Under the pieces are notes generated by a model. It was given only the letters and a program-made list of their open reading frames with translations, searched no databases and was not told the origin of the DNA. The position numbers were made by a program, and so were the translations under genes. Below, piece by piece: positions 30,990 to 40,148 of a stretch of DNA of 64,000 nt (the first letter of the stretch is position 1; every line of letters begins with the position of its first letter). Location: contig NZ_ACQA01000001.1 in assembly GCF_000182645.1 (NCBI RefSeq), positions 2,484,001 to 2,548,000 on the forward strand, read 5' to 3'. This stretch comes from Brucella intermedia LMG 3301. GTDB lineage: Bacteria > Pseudomonadota > Alphaproteobacteria > Rhizobiales > Rhizobiaceae.

Positions 30990-31287
30990 GTCAGATCTCC
31001 TCGATTTGCGGGATTGTTTTGGCATGTTCGGAAAAGAGAGAAAACCCGCCATCTGAAGCGAGGCCCTTGAAATGACGGCAAATGTGACCGATATGCCGCT
31101 TGTCCGCCGCGAAATGATGATAAAAAGCACGTTTATCACGCGGGGGTGATTTTTCCTGACAAAGATGCTATTGACTTCGCCGCCTGCTTGACGACATTTC
31201 CGCGATCAACTGCGGTTTGATCGGGGACATGCCGTCTGGCAGCAAGCATCCGACCGCATGAGACGTAACAATTAGGAGATAACGACC

Positions 31288-31824
31288 ATTCGCCGACCCT
31301 TTAGAGCGACGCCGGTTCAGAAAGACGGACCGCGCTCCAACCGTGATATCCGGGTTCCCCGGGTTCAGCTTATCGATGCCGAAGGCCAGAACCATGGTGA
31401 CGTTTCCATTCAGGAAGCGCTGGCCATGGCGGAAGAAGCCGGTCTCGATCTCGTTGAGATCGTGCCGAATGCCGAGCCTCCGGTTTGCAAGATCGTCGAC
31501 CTCGGCAAGCTGAAGTATCAGAATCAGAAAAAGGCCGCCGAAGCGCGCAAGAAGCAGAAAACGGTTGAAATCAAGGAAATCAAGATGCGACCGAACATCG
31601 ACACCCATGACTATGAGGTGAAGATGAAGGCTGCTCAGCGTTTCTTTGAGGAAGGCGACAAGGTGAAGGTTACCTTGCGTTTCCGCGGACGCGAAATGGC
31701 GCACCAGGAACTTGGCATGAAGCTTTTGCAGCGCGTCAAGGAAGACACTGTTGAAATCGCCAAGGTCGAGTCCGAGCCGAAGCTTGAAGGCCGTCAGATG
31801 ATGATGGTTCTCGCTCCGCGCTGA
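31288..31824 (+). CDS. infC: Translation initiation factor IF-3 (ATT start codon)
   Basis: 178 residues. Begins [17 protein letters not shown] after an ATT initiator with AGGAG nine bases upstream. The first in-frame ATG is 46 codons later and would remove most of the N-terminal domain. The two-domain IF-3 layout is clear: [17 protein letters not shown], then a basic linker [11 protein letters not shown], then [19 protein letters not shown] non-AUG start is the classic device by which IF-3 limits its own synthesis. Confidence 0.95.
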   Translation: MRRPFRATPVQKDGPRSNRDIRVPRVQLIDAEGQNHGDVSIQEALAMAEEAGLDLVEIVPNAEPPVCKIVDLGKLKYQNQKKAAEARKKQKTVEIKEIKMRPNIDTHDYEVKMKAAQRFFEEGDKVKVTLRFRGREMAHQELGMKLLQRVKEDTVEIAKVESEPKLEGRQMMMVLAPR

Positions 31825-31843
31825 ACATTTCGAAATGCCTTGG

Positions 31844-31872
31844 AAAAGCCGCCTTCGGGCGGCTTTTCATTT
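31844..31872 (+). terminator. Rho-independent terminator after infC
   Basis: Ten-bp stem (31844-31853 and 31858-31867) with a TTCG tetraloop followed by T residues. It separates infC from the methyltransferase gene and rpmI-rplT, unlike organisms in which infC-rpmI-rplT are directly linked. Confidence 0.9.
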
Positions 31873-31903
31873 CCCCGGACAATTTTGGGATCATGGAACT
31901 GCA

Positions 31904-32518
31904 ATGAAGACTTTGGGCGAACTGGGGAAATATCAACAGCGGCGGCGTTTTGCGATCGGTGCGGTCATCGTGCTTCTGGTGGTGGCGCTGCTTTTCGTAG
32001 GCTCGCGGTCGGCCGGGCATTTTCACGAATATATCGAGGCTTTCGGTCTCAGTCTGATCGTTGCAGCCATTATCGGTCGCATGTGGTGCACGCTCTATAT
32101 CGGCGGGCGCAAGAGCGCGGAAATCGTGCAGAGCGGTCCCTATTCGGTCACGCGCAATCCGCTCTATGTGTTCAGCAGCATCGGTGCGATGGGTATTGGC
32201 GCGCAGACCGGCAGTCTCACCATCGCGATCACTTTCGGCGTGCTTTGCTATCTCGCTTTCTCGGTCGTCATCCGGACGGAAGAGAAGTTCCTGAAGCAGA
32301 ATTTCGGCAAGCCTTATGAAGCCTATTGCGCCAGTGTTCCGCGATTCTTTCCGAATCCTTCGCTTTTTCGTGACGACAAGGAACTGATCGTCCGCCCCGA
32401 CCGGCTTTACCGCACGTTCACGGATGGTCTGGTGTTTTTCGTCGCCTATCCGTTTTTCGAGTTCGTGGAATATTTGCAGGACACCAATGTCCTGCCGGTG
32501 CTTCTGCATCTTTATTGA
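31904..32518 (+). CDS. Isoprenylcysteine/phospholipid methyltransferase-family membrane protein
   Basis: 204 residues with about four to five membrane segments. The S-adenosylmethionine-binding signature is GPYSVTRNPLYVFSS and the C-terminal family motif is EEKFLKQNFGKPYEAYC with a following VPRFFP. The family covers isoprenylcysteine carboxyl methyltransferases and bacterial lipid methyltransferases. Bacteria lack prenylated CaaX proteins in general, so a lipid or quinone-like substrate is more likely; this is inference. Start chosen at MKTLGELG; a 23-codon extension overlaps the infC terminator. Confidence 0.82.
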   Translation: MKTLGELGKYQQRRRFAIGAVIVLLVVALLFVGSRSAGHFHEYIEAFGLSLIVAAIIGRMWCTLYIGGRKSAEIVQSGPYSVTRNPLYVFSSIGAMGIGAQTGSLTIAITFGVLCYLAFSVVIRTEEKFLKQNFGKPYEAYCASVPRFFPNPSLFRDDKELIVRPDRLYRTFTDGLVFFVAYPFFEFVEYLQDTNVLPVLLHLY

Positions 32519-32550
32519 CGTCCGGAGTGCGATTCAGCCCAATTCGGGCA

Positions 32551-32579
32551 TTGCGTTTTGCGGTCTTTGAGCCTATAAG
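32551..32579 (+). promoter_or_regulatory. Candidate promoter for rpmI-rplT
   Basis: TTGCGT (32551-32556) and TATAAG (32574-32579) separated by 17 bases, followed by a leader of about 170 nt before rpmI. A long leader before this operon suggests feedback control by ribosomal protein, but I identified no known leader structure. Confidence 0.4.
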
Positions 32580-32752
32580 GCCGCGTTCGAACCGCCCGGC
32601 AGGGCATGCCGTGGCGGTTTCGTATGCTTTTCGGGCTTGGTCAGTCCGGAAGTGAAAACAGAGTTCCGGTCGGTCGCAGATACCGATGCCGCTTGAAGCA
32701 AGAGGCGTTGAGTGCCGCAGGCACGACGGGGACTAAACAAAGGAGTAGCAAA

Positions 32753-32953
32753 ATGCCCAAGATGAAGACCAAATCGGCCGCCAAGAAGCGGTTCAAGATC
32801 ACCGGCACCGGCAAAATCAAGGCCGCAGCTGCTGGTAAGCGTCATGGCATGATCAAGCGTTCGAACAAGTTCATTCGCGATGCACGCGGCACCATGGTTC
32901 TCGCCGATGCCGATGCAAAGATCGTGAAGCAGTTCCTGCCGAACGGCCTCTAA
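32753..32953 (+). CDS. rpmI: 50S ribosomal protein L35
   Basis: 66 residues with the family start [15 protein letters not shown] and [17 protein letters not shown] lies seven bases before the start; a longer in-frame ATG upstream belongs to the leader. rplT follows after 26 bases. Confidence 0.97.
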   Translation: MPKMKTKSAAKKRFKITGTGKIKAAAAGKRHGMIKRSNKFIRDARGTMVLADADAKIVKQFLPNGL

Positions 32954-32979
32954 GATTAGTCTGAGAAGGAGATCATAAC

Positions 32980-33384
32980 ATGGCACGCGTAAAACGCGGC
33001 GTTACCGCCCACGCAAAGCACAAGAAGGTTCTGGATCAGGCTGCTGGTTTCCGTGGCCGTCGCAAGAACACCATCCGCACCGCCAAGGCTGCAGTTGACC
33101 GTTCGAAGCAGTATGCTTACCGCGACCGCAAGAACCGCAAGCGCTCGTTCCGCGCTCTCTGGATCCAGCGCATCAACGCTGCTGTCCGTGAGCAGGGCCT
33201 GACCTATGGCCGTTTCATCGACGGTCTTGCCAAGGCTGGCATTGAGATCGACCGCAAGGTCCTGTCCGACATCGCAATCCACGAACCGGATGCGTTCGGT
33301 GCGCTGGTTGCATCGGCAAAGAAGGCTCTCGAGTACCTCAAGAACACCGAGACGCCGAACGCTTTTGAAGGCGCTGTCCGCTAA
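32980..33384 (+). CDS. rplT: 50S ribosomal protein L20
   Basis: 134 residues, beginning [18 protein letters not shown] and containing [14 protein letters not shown]. Needed for early 50S assembly. The C-terminus [17 protein letters not shown] is slightly longer than in E. coli. A terminator follows. Confidence 0.97.
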   Translation: MARVKRGVTAHAKHKKVLDQAAGFRGRRKNTIRTAKAAVDRSKQYAYRDRKNRKRSFRALWIQRINAAVREQGLTYGRFIDGLAKAGIEIDRKVLSDIAIHEPDAFGALVASAKKALEYLKNTETPNAFEGAVR

Positions 33385-33423
33385 GCCAGCCGCCTTTCCC
33401 AAGCAGTATCGATAAATTTGGGG

Positions 33424-33458
33424 ACCCGCGCTGGCTCGGCTGGCGCGGGTTTTCCCTT
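33424..33458 (+). terminator. Terminator after rplT
   Basis: Eight-bp stem (33424-33431 and 33443-33450) followed by TTTTCCCTTTT. Confidence 0.8.
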
Positions 33459-33478
33459 TTGGGGAGTTCAAACCGGGC

Positions 33479-34321
33479 ATGAAGGATGAACCGGGCAAGC
33501 TGCGACTGGATCTGGATGCGGACGATCTCCGCAGCCTGCTGGTTCTGCTCGTCCAGAGCCAGGGCAAGCGCATTTCAAGCGCTGTCATCGGCGGCCATCG
33601 TGTCTGGATCAAACGCTATGATGCCGAAAGGCGTCCGCTCCCGAAGCGTCTGCACAGCCTGATTTCGCCGCTTCTTCCATACCCCTTCCTGCGCAGCCCG
33701 AAGGATGTCGGAGAAGCAGGCATGGCCGACCGCGAAGAGCGCAAGATGAGTGCTTTCCTGCAGGCTGGCTTCCAGGTGCCAAGGATCGTCTACCGCCATG
33801 GAGCGGTGATGGTTTTGAGCGATGTTGCACCGATCATCCAGGATCGGCTCGACCATCTGCGCCATGATGACCCGCAAGGACATGACGCGCTTCTCATCCA
33901 TTGCGCGCGTGCGTTGGCTGACGCGCATGCGGCCGGGCTTTGCCACGGGCGTCCGCACCCGCGCGATTTCTTCGAGAAGAACGGCATGGCCGGTTTTCTG
34001 GATTTCGAAGAGGAGCCGGAGACGGTCATGCCGCTTGCCGCCGCGCAGGCGCGCGATGTCTGGCTGCTGTTCTTCCAGATCACCGCGCAGGCGCGCCTTG
34101 CAGAGACGCCGCAACAGGCGTTCGCGGTTTACCGGACGGTAGCACCGGCAGCAGTGCTTCCGGAACTGAAGAAAATCGTCGGATTTTTCCGATTTACCAT
34201 CGCGCCGTTGCGGCTGTTCCGCCGCATTTTTCTTGGCGGCGACGGAAGACGGCTACTGCAGGCGATGGAATTTTTTGACGCAAATCTTGATGCGTCTCAC
34301 CAATCAGGTCAAAGAGAGTAA
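33479..34321 (+). CDS. Kinase-fold protein with altered catalytic loop
   Basis: 280 residues with the outline of small sugar/lipopolysaccharide kinases: VIGGHRVWIKRY as a lysine-bearing N-lobe strand, a long basic segment, AHAAGLCHGRPHPRDFF as catalytic loop and FLDFEEEP as metal-binding loop. In active members the loop reads HGDxHxxN; here the Asp is R158 and the Asn is D163, while D175 of DFE is kept. It may be an inactive or atypical kinase. The basic C-terminal segment FTIAPLRLFRRIF may touch the membrane. It lies between rplT and pheS with no overlap. I cannot name a substrate. Confidence 0.65.
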   Translation: MKDEPGKLRLDLDADDLRSLLVLLVQSQGKRISSAVIGGHRVWIKRYDAERRPLPKRLHSLISPLLPYPFLRSPKDVGEAGMADREERKMSAFLQAGFQVPRIVYRHGAVMVLSDVAPIIQDRLDHLRHDDPQGHDALLIHCARALADAHAAGLCHGRPHPRDFFEKNGMAGFLDFEEEPETVMPLAAAQARDVWLLFFQITAQARLAETPQQAFAVYRTVAPAAVLPELKKIVGFFRFTIAPLRLFRRIFLGGDGRRLLQAMEFFDANLDASHQSGQRE

Positions 34322-34354
34322 CGACAAGGCTTCTTTGGCTGCAAAGCAAAATAT

Positions 34355-34422
34355 GTGGAGCGCCAAGGCGCGACAGGGATTGAACCAAGAGGCGTGGAGC
34401 GCCAAAGGCGCGACAGGGATTT
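34355..34422 (+). repeat. Imperfect direct repeat in the pheS leader
   Basis: A unit of 27-29 bases occurs at 34355-34381 and again at 34394-34422, 39 bases apart, with one inserted A in the second copy. Each unit holds a small inverted repeat (GCGCC, two or three A, GGCGC) and ends with ACAGGGATT. The second copy ends six bases before the pheS ATG, so the repeated GGGAT may contribute to the ribosome site. Confidence 0.7.
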
Positions 34423-34428
34423 AAACAA

Positions 34429-35538
34429 ATGAGTGATCTAGAACAACTCGAACGGCAGATTCTCGAAGACATCGCGGCGGCGGCTGACGAGCCGGCGATT
34501 GAAGCCGTGCGTGTCGCGGCCCTTGGCAAGAAGGGCTCGGTTTCGGAAAAGCTGAAGACGCTGGGCAGCATGACGCCGGAGGAACGCCAGGCGCAGGGGC
34601 CGGCCATCAACGGCTTGAAGAACAGGGTTACCGAGGCGCTGACCGAGCGCAAGACCGAGTTGCGCCGTCAGGCGATTACAGCGCGCCTTGAGCGCGAAAA
34701 GGTCGATGTGACGCTGCCTGTGCGTGAAAGCGCTGCATCGCGCGGCCGCATTCATCCGATCTCGCAGGTGATCGACGAGATCACGGCAATCTTCGCCGAT
34801 ATGGGGTTCTCGATTGCCGAAGGTCCGGATATCGAAACCGACTATTATAATTTCACCGCGCTGAACTTCCCTGAAGGCCATCCGGCGCGTGAAATGCACG
34901 ATACGTTCTTCTTCAATGCGGATGAGAAAGGCGAGCGCAAGCTTCTGCGCACCCATACCTCGCCGGTGCAGGTGCACACGATGGAGAAGTTCGCCGCAAT
35001 CCGTGATCAGGAAGGCCGCGACGAGCCGATCCGCATCGTCATCCCCGGCAAGACTTACCGCATGGATTCCGACGCGACCCATTCGCCGATGTTCCATCAG
35101 GTCGAGGGGCTTGTGGTCGACAAGTCGGCCAATGTCGCCAACATGAAGTGGGTTCTGGAAGAGTTCTGCAAGGCCTTCTTTGAGGTTCCTTCGGTCAAGA
35201 TGCGCATGCGCCCGAGCTTCTTCCCCTTCACCGAGCCATCGGTTGAAGTGGACATCCAGTGCGACCGTTCCGGCCCGCATGTGAAGTTCGGCGAAGGCAA
35301 TGACTGGCTCGAAATTCTGGGCTGCGGCATGGTGCATCCCAATGTGCTGCGCGCTTCCGGCTATGACCCGGACGTCTATCAGGGCTTTGCCTGGGGCATG
35401 GGTATCGACCGCATCGCAATGCTGAAATACGGCATGCCTGATCTGCGCGCCTTCTTCGACGCCGATGTGCGCTGGATCGAACATTACGGTTTCCGTCCGC
35501 TCGACATTCCGACGCTTTTCGGCGGACTGAGCGCATGA
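34429..35538 (+). CDS. pheS: Phenylalanyl-tRNA synthetase alpha subunit
   Basis: Catalytic subunit of the alpha2-beta2 enzyme, 369 residues. N-terminal coiled-coil that binds tRNA (about 1-90), then class II motif 1 [10 protein letters not shown], motif 2 around RTHTSPVQ and [18 protein letters not shown], and motif 3 [17 protein letters not shown]. The stop overlaps the ASCH gene start (ATGA). Confidence 0.97.
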   Translation: MSDLEQLERQILEDIAAAADEPAIEAVRVAALGKKGSVSEKLKTLGSMTPEERQAQGPAINGLKNRVTEALTERKTELRRQAITARLEREKVDVTLPVRESAASRGRIHPISQVIDEITAIFADMGFSIAEGPDIETDYYNFTALNFPEGHPAREMHDTFFFNADEKGERKLLRTHTSPVQVHTMEKFAAIRDQEGRDEPIRIVIPGKTYRMDSDATHSPMFHQVEGLVVDKSANVANMKWVLEEFCKAFFEVPSVKMRMRPSFFPFTEPSVEVDIQCDRSGPHVKFGEGNDWLEILGCGMVHPNVLRASGYDPDVYQGFAWGMGIDRIAMLKYGMPDLRAFFDADVRWIEHYGFRPLDIPTLFGGLSA

Positions 35539-35939
35539 CGCAACTGCCCGAACCTTATCGCGATGCCGTGACCTTCGCCTTTGGCGATTCGCCGGAACTC
35601 GCCGATGAGCTGCTTGCGCTGGTGCTCGCGGGTCGGAAGACCGCGACCTGTGCCGCGCTTGCCTCATTCGGGGAAGACGGCGAGCCGATGCCGGTCATCG
35701 GACGTCGCGATGTGGTTCTGGACGGTCGGGGCCGCCCTGCCGTGGTGATAGAAACCGTCGAACTGACGGTCCGCCGCTTTGATGAAGTTGATGCCGCCTT
35801 TGCGGAAGATGAGGGGGAAGGCCCACTGGATGACTGGCGAAAAGGGCACGAAGCCTATTTTCGCCGCAACGGCGGCTTCTCTCCGGACATGAAATTGCTT
35901 TGCGAGCGCTTTCGCGTGGTCGAAGTGCTCAAACGCTGA
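35535..35939 (+). CDS. ASCH-domain protein
   Basis: 134 residues. The ASCH fold (RNA-binding or hydrolase-like beta barrel) is indicated by [16 protein letters not shown], the glycine-rich [19 protein letters not shown] and the conserved [11 protein letters not shown]. Some members are nucleoside amidohydrolases, others are proposed RNA binders. It overlaps pheS by four bases and ends 21 bases before pheT, so it is made together with both synthetase subunits; a tRNA-related role is inferred from context. Confidence 0.85.
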   Translation: MTQLPEPYRDAVTFAFGDSPELADELLALVLAGRKTATCAALASFGEDGEPMPVIGRRDVVLDGRGRPAVVIETVELTVRRFDEVDAAFAEDEGEGPLDDWRKGHEAYFRRNGGFSPDMKLLCERFRVVEVLKR

Positions 35940-35960
35940 AATTTAGGAAAGAACACGATC

Positions 35961-38375
35961 ATGAAATTCACGCTTTCCTGGCTCAAGGATCACCTTGAAA
36001 CCGATGCGACACTGGACGAAATCGTTGAGAAACTGACCGATATCGGTCTGGAAGTGGAATCGGTCGATGACCGCGCAGCTTTCAAGGCCTTCAAGATCGC
36101 CAGGGTTTTGACGGCAGTCCAGCATCCGGATGCCGACAAGCTGCGCGTACTTTCCGTCGATGCGGGCGACGGCAAGCCGGTTCAGGTGGTCTGCGGTGCC
36201 CCCAATGCACGGGCCGGTCTGGTCGGTGTTCTGGGCCGTCCGGGCGACTACGTTCCCGGCCTGGATGTCACGCTTTCCGTCGGCAAGATTCGCGGTGTTG
36301 AAAGCTTCGGCATGATGTGCTCCGAGCGCGAGCTTGAGCTTTCCGACGAGCACAATGGCATCATCGATTTGCCGGAAGATGCGCCGGTCGGCACCAGCTT
36401 CGCCACCTATGCCGGGCTGGACGACGCGGTGATCGAGATCGGCCTGACGCCGAACCGCGCCGATTGCACCGGCATTCACGGCATTGCACGCGATCTCGCC
36501 GCCGCAGGTCTCGGAACGCTCAAGAACACGCTGCCGGAAGCCGTCAAGGGCGAGGGCGAAACCCCGGTCAAGATCATTCTGGATCAGGATGCGAAGCACC
36601 CGTTCTGCACCGGATTCGCGCTGCGCATGGTCAAGGGCGTCAAGAATGGCCCAAGCCCGAAATGGATGCAGCAGCGTCTCAAGGCGATCGGCCTGCGTCC
36701 GATCAACGCGCTGGTGGACATCACCAATTATGTGACTTTCGATCAGGGCCGTCCGCTGCATGTCTTCGATGCGGCCAAGGTCAAGGGCAATCTGACGGTG
36801 CGGGCTGCGAAGGATGGCGAAACCATTCTCGGCCTCGACCAGCGGGAATATAAGTTCAAGCCCGGCATGTATGTGATCGCCGATGAAAACGGTCCCGAAT
36901 CGATTGCCGGCATCATGGGCGGTGAACATTCGGGCTGCGATGAGAACACCACCGATGTGCTGATCGAGTCCGCTCTGTGGGACCCGCGCATGATCGCGCG
37001 CACGGGTCGCGAACTCGGCATCGTTACCGATGCGCGCTATCGCTTCGAGCGCGGCGTCGATCCGGAAATGATGGTGCCGGGAGCAGAAATTGCGACCAGC
37101 CTGGTGCTGGAACTGTGCGGCGGCGCGCCAACCGTTCTCGATGTTGTCGGCTATGGTAAGCCGGAGCCGCGCGTGGTCGATTTCCCGGTGTCGGAAGTCA
37201 AGCGCCTGACGGGCATCGACGTGCCTTACGAAACGTCGCTCGATATTCTGAAGCGCCTGGGCTTCGGCGTCGAAGGTGATGGCAAGGTCATCAAGGCAAT
37301 TGTTCCGTCATGGCGCGGCGATGTGGAAGGCAAGGCCGACCTCGTTGAAGAAGTCATGCGCATTCACGGCATCAACCGGATCGACCCACAGCCGCTGCCA
37401 AGCCACGGCGCGGTCAACGGCCGTATCCTGACGACATTGCAGATCAGGACGCGTCATGCCCGCCGCATGCTCGCCTCGCGCGGCATGATGGAAGCCGTAA
37501 CCTATTCCTTCATTTCTGAAGCGCAGGCGAAGGCGTTTGGCGGCGGTAAGCCGGAACTGAAGCTGGCGAACCCCATCGCCGCCGATATGTCGGACATGCG
37601 CCCGTCGCTGCTGCCGGGGTTGCTTGCCGCTGCCCAGCGCAATGCGGATCGCGGTTTTGGCGATACGGCGCTGTTCGAGGTCTCGGGCATCTATGAAGGC
37701 GACACACCGGACGACCAGCGTCGCGTTGCGGGTGGCGTGCGTCGCGGCACCGCCAGGGTCGACGGTTCGGGTCGTTTCTGGGCCGGCAATGCCGCGCCCG
37801 TCGGCGTGTTCGACGCCAAGGCCGACGCGCTCGCAGCACTTGAGGTCGCCGGTGCGCCAGTTGACCGAATCCAGATCGAGGCTGGCGGTCCCGAATGGTT
37901 CCATCCGGGCCGCTCGGGCACACTGAAACTCGGGCCCAAGGTCGTGCTTGGTTACTTCGGCGAGTTCCATCCGGATACGCTGGAAGCGCTCGATGTTTCG
38001 GGCGCGCTTTGCGGCTTCGAAGTCTATATCGACGCGATCCCTGAGCCGAAGGCGAAATCCACACGCACCAAGCCTGCGCTCAACCTCTCGCAGTTCCAGA
38101 GCCTCAAGCGCGATTTTGCGTTCGTGGTGGATGCAGACGTGGAGGCGGGCAATGTCGTGAAGGCAGTCTCGACTGCCGACAAGAAGCTGATTGTCGGCGT
38201 TCAGGTCTTTGACGTGTTCACGGGTGCATCGCTCGGCGAAGGCAAGAAGTCCATTGCGGTCGAAGTGCTGTTGCAGCCGCAAGACCGCACATTGACGGAT
38301 GAAGATCTGGAAACGCTGTCGAAACAGGTTGTGGCAAGCGTCGCAAAACAAACCGGCGGCGTTCTTCGCGGGTAA
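35961..38375 (+). CDS. pheT: Phenylalanyl-tRNA synthetase beta subunit
   Basis: 804 residues. N-terminal tRNA-binding (EMAP-like) domain around [13 protein letters not shown] and VCGAPNAR; B3/B4 editing domain around [17 protein letters not shown]5 region around [11 protein letters not shown]; a catalytic-like core with [13 protein letters not shown]; and the C-terminal ferredoxin-fold anticodon-binding domain with [10 protein letters not shown]. Length and order are normal. A strong terminator follows. Confidence 0.97.
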   Translation: MKFTLSWLKDHLETDATLDEIVEKLTDIGLEVESVDDRAAFKAFKIARVLTAVQHPDADKLRVLSVDAGDGKPVQVVCGAPNARAGLVGVLGRPGDYVPGLDVTLSVGKIRGVESFGMMCSERELELSDEHNGIIDLPEDAPVGTSFATYAGLDDAVIEIGLTPNRADCTGIHGIARDLAAAGLGTLKNTLPEAVKGEGETPVKIILDQDAKHPFCTGFALRMVKGVKNGPSPKWMQQRLKAIGLRPINALVDITNYVTFDQGRPLHVFDAAKVKGNLTVRAAKDGETILGLDQREYKFKPGMYVIADENGPESIAGIMGGEHSGCDENTTDVLIESALWDPRMIARTGRELGIVTDARYRFERGVDPEMMVPGAEIATSLVLELCGGAPTVLDVVGYGKPEPRVVDFPVSEVKRLTGIDVPYETSLDILKRLGFGVEGDGKVIKAIVPSWRGDVEGKADLVEEVMRIHGINRIDPQPLPSHGAVNGRILTTLQIRTRHARRMLASRGMMEAVTYSFISEAQAKAFGGGKPELKLANPIAADMSDMRPSLLPGLLAAAQRNADRGFGDTALFEVSGIYEGDTPDDQRRVAGGVRRGTARVDGSGRFWAGNAAPVGVFDAKADALAALEVAGAPVDRIQIEAGGPEWFHPGRSGTLKLGPKVVLGYFGEFHPDTLEALDVSGALCGFEVYIDAIPEPKAKSTRTKPALNLSQFQSLKRDFAFVVDADVEAGNVVKAVSTADKKLIVGVQVFDVFTGASLGEGKKSIAVEVLLQPQDRTLTDEDLETLSKQVVASVAKQTGGVLRG

Positions 38376-38397
38376 AACCGCCATGTGATGAAGTTGA

Positions 38398-38434
38398 AAG
38401 CGCCAGCCTGATGAATTCGGGCTGGCGCTTTTTG
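38398..38434 (+). terminator. Terminator after pheT
   Basis: Eleven-bp stem (38398-38408 and 38420-38430) followed by TTTTT. Confidence 0.9.
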
Positions 38435-38503
38435 CATTTGGAAATATGATCGTGGAATTATGCAATATATTTTTGAATTTATAATTGCCGGAAAAGGATA
38501 GAT

Positions 38504-39286
38504 ATGCGCTATTTTCAGGCCACCTTCATTTTGTTTTTATTTTCTCTTTCTGGGTTGTCTTTCAGTACGGCGTCCCCGCAATCAAGGCTGGATGAAATCA
38601 TTGCCCGCGGTGTGTTGAAAGTCGGCACACCGGGCGATTACAGCCCGTTCAGCTTCAAGGACCCGAAGACCGGAGCGTTCACCGGACTTGATATCGATCA
38701 GGCCCAAAGTCTGTCAAAGGCTCTGGGCGTGCGTCTGGAAATCGTCGAAACATCCTGGCCAACACTCACGCAGGATTTTCGCGACGACAAGTTCGATATC
38801 GCGATGGGTGGTGTTTCCATCACCCTGGAGCGGCAGAAGATCGGTTTGTTTTCCCGTCCCTATCTGGAGGATGGAAAGGCTCCGATTGCACGCTGCGCCG
38901 ACAAGGATAAATTCAGGACAATTGCCGAGATCGATAAGCCCGGCGTCAAGGTTATCGCCAATCCGGGCGGAACGAATTCGATCTTCGTCCATGACAATAT
39001 CAAACAGGCGCAGATCATCCCATGGAAGGACAATAAAAGCATCTTTGATGCGCTTGCCGCCGGAGAGGGTGATGTGATGATTACCGACGGCGCGGAAACG
39101 CACTATCAGCAGAAGCAGCATCCCGGCATTCTATGCGCTGTTGATGTGGAGAAGCCATTCAATCATATCGACAAGGCTTACTGGATACAGCGCGATCCCT
39201 ACTGGGCCGCATTCGTCGACCAGTGGATCGACCTGTCGAAAAGAGATGGCAACTTTGAGGCGATCCGTGACAAGTGGCTCAACTGA
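38504..39286 (+). CDS. Periplasmic cyclohexadienyl dehydratase (PheC-like), or related solute-binding protein
   Basis: 260 residues with an N-terminal signal peptide (LFLFSLSGLSFSTASP) and the type II periplasmic binding fold. It shares long segments with Pseudomonas PheC, the exported prephenate/arogenate dehydratase: SRLDEIIARGVLKV, GDYSPFSF, TSWPTLTQDFRDDKFDIAMG, PYLEDGKAPI and NPGGTN. Prephenate dehydratase would make phenylpyruvate, so its place just after pheST is suggestive. No ABC permease or ATPase is adjacent, which favours an enzyme over a transporter component. AAAAGGA precedes the start. Annotation as an amino-acid-binding protein is the main alternative. Confidence 0.72.
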   Translation: MRYFQATFILFLFSLSGLSFSTASPQSRLDEIIARGVLKVGTPGDYSPFSFKDPKTGAFTGLDIDQAQSLSKALGVRLEIVETSWPTLTQDFRDDKFDIAMGGVSITLERQKIGLFSRPYLEDGKAPIARCADKDKFRTIAEIDKPGVKVIANPGGTNSIFVHDNIKQAQIIPWKDNKSIFDALAAGEGDVMITDGAETHYQQKQHPGILCAVDVEKPFNHIDKAYWIQRDPYWAAFVDQWIDLSKRDGNFEAIRDKWLN

Positions 39287-39331
39287 CGAGATTAGAGCAT
39301 TTCCAGCAAAACTGTGAAACGTCTACGCGGG

Positions 39332-39356
39332 GAAATCAGTTCACCGGACTGATTTC
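39332..39356. terminator. Hairpin between the PheC-like gene and tetR
   Basis: Nine-bp stem GAAATCAGT / ACTGATTTC with a seven-base loop, followed by TTAT. It may end either converging transcript. Flanking AGAGCATTTCC-type sequence resembles intergenic elements common in Rhizobiales. Confidence 0.45.
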
Positions 39357-39399
39357 TTATCCCGCTTCGATGCGTTGGATAATGCGATAAAACAAATAG

Positions 39400-40047
39400 T
39401 TAGAGCGGTTCCGGCGATTCTGTCAGAACAGGAACCGCTTTAGGCTTCCCGCTCGTACGGGTGGGAATGGCCATCAATGCCATATCGATGATCTTCTGCA
39501 CCGCGGCGCGCGAATTGCCGTCGCGGGCTTCAAAAGAAATGCTCTGCTGGATCATGTGATAGAATTCGGTCATCTGCACGATATCGGAGTCGGCCGGCAG
39601 GTCGCCCGCGGCTACCGCTTGCTGCAGGCGGTTTGAAAGCCGCTCATGATTGGCGTGACGGATGGCCTGGAGAAATTCCTTCACAGGCACATTTTCCGGT
39701 TTGCACTGGATCGAGCAGACGCTGATCATGCAGCCGCCCGCCGGGCAGGCAAAGGCGCTGTCGGCGGATTTCTCCAGCCATTGGCGCAGGCCCTCATGAA
39801 TGGTGGGCGCATTTTCAAGCGCGTCGAAGGGGACTGCGCCAATGGTGCGGCGATAATAGTCGACAGCTTCACGGAATGCCTGCTCCTTGTTGCCGAAGGC
39901 GGCATAGAAGCTTGGCGGCGTGATGCCGATGGCGGTCGTGAAATCGTTGATCTGGGCGCAGTCATAGCCCTTGGCCCAGAAAACTTTCATCACCTTGTCC
40001 AGCGCCGCGTCGCGGTCGAAGCTGCGCGGACGTCCGCGTGGAACCAT
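39400..40047 (-). CDS. TetR-family transcriptional regulator
   Basis: 215 residues. The helix-turn-helix lies at about 8-55 (INDFTTAIGITPPSFYAAFGNKEQAF) and the ligand domain follows, with CPAGGCMISVC in the middle. This pattern fits the AcrR/YezE type with the GRPRSFDRDAALDKVM start. It is divergent from the MFS transporter gene, its likely target. Confidence 0.9.
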   Translation of the reverse strand: MVPRGRPRSFDRDAALDKVMKVFWAKGYDCAQINDFTTAIGITPPSFYAAFGNKEQAFREAVDYYRRTIGAVPFDALENAPTIHEGLRQWLEKSADSAFACPAGGCMISVCSIQCKPENVPVKEFLQAIRHANHERLSNRLQQAVAAGDLPADSDIVQMTEFYHMIQQSISFEARDGNSRAAVQKIIDMALMAIPTRTSGKPKAVPVLTESPEPL

Positions 40048-40070
40048 TTTTCTCCCTTTCTATAATCATC

Positions 40071-40127
40071 CTTATATAATTCTCTTGACCCCTTCGGGCA
40101 AGTCGATATTAATTATATAATCAATAC
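40071..40127. promoter_or_regulatory. Divergent TetR/MFS control region with repeated TTATATAAT
   Basis: TTATATAAT appears at 40072-40080 and again at 40113-40121 (as ATTATATAAT), around a promoter-like TTGACC (40085-40090), 16 bases, TATTAA (40107-40112) facing the MFS gene. Repeated AT-rich motifs around a promoter between a TetR gene and its neighbour are the usual sign of an operator. Confidence 0.5.
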
Positions 40128-40148
40128 TATATAAATAGGATTCGTCCC

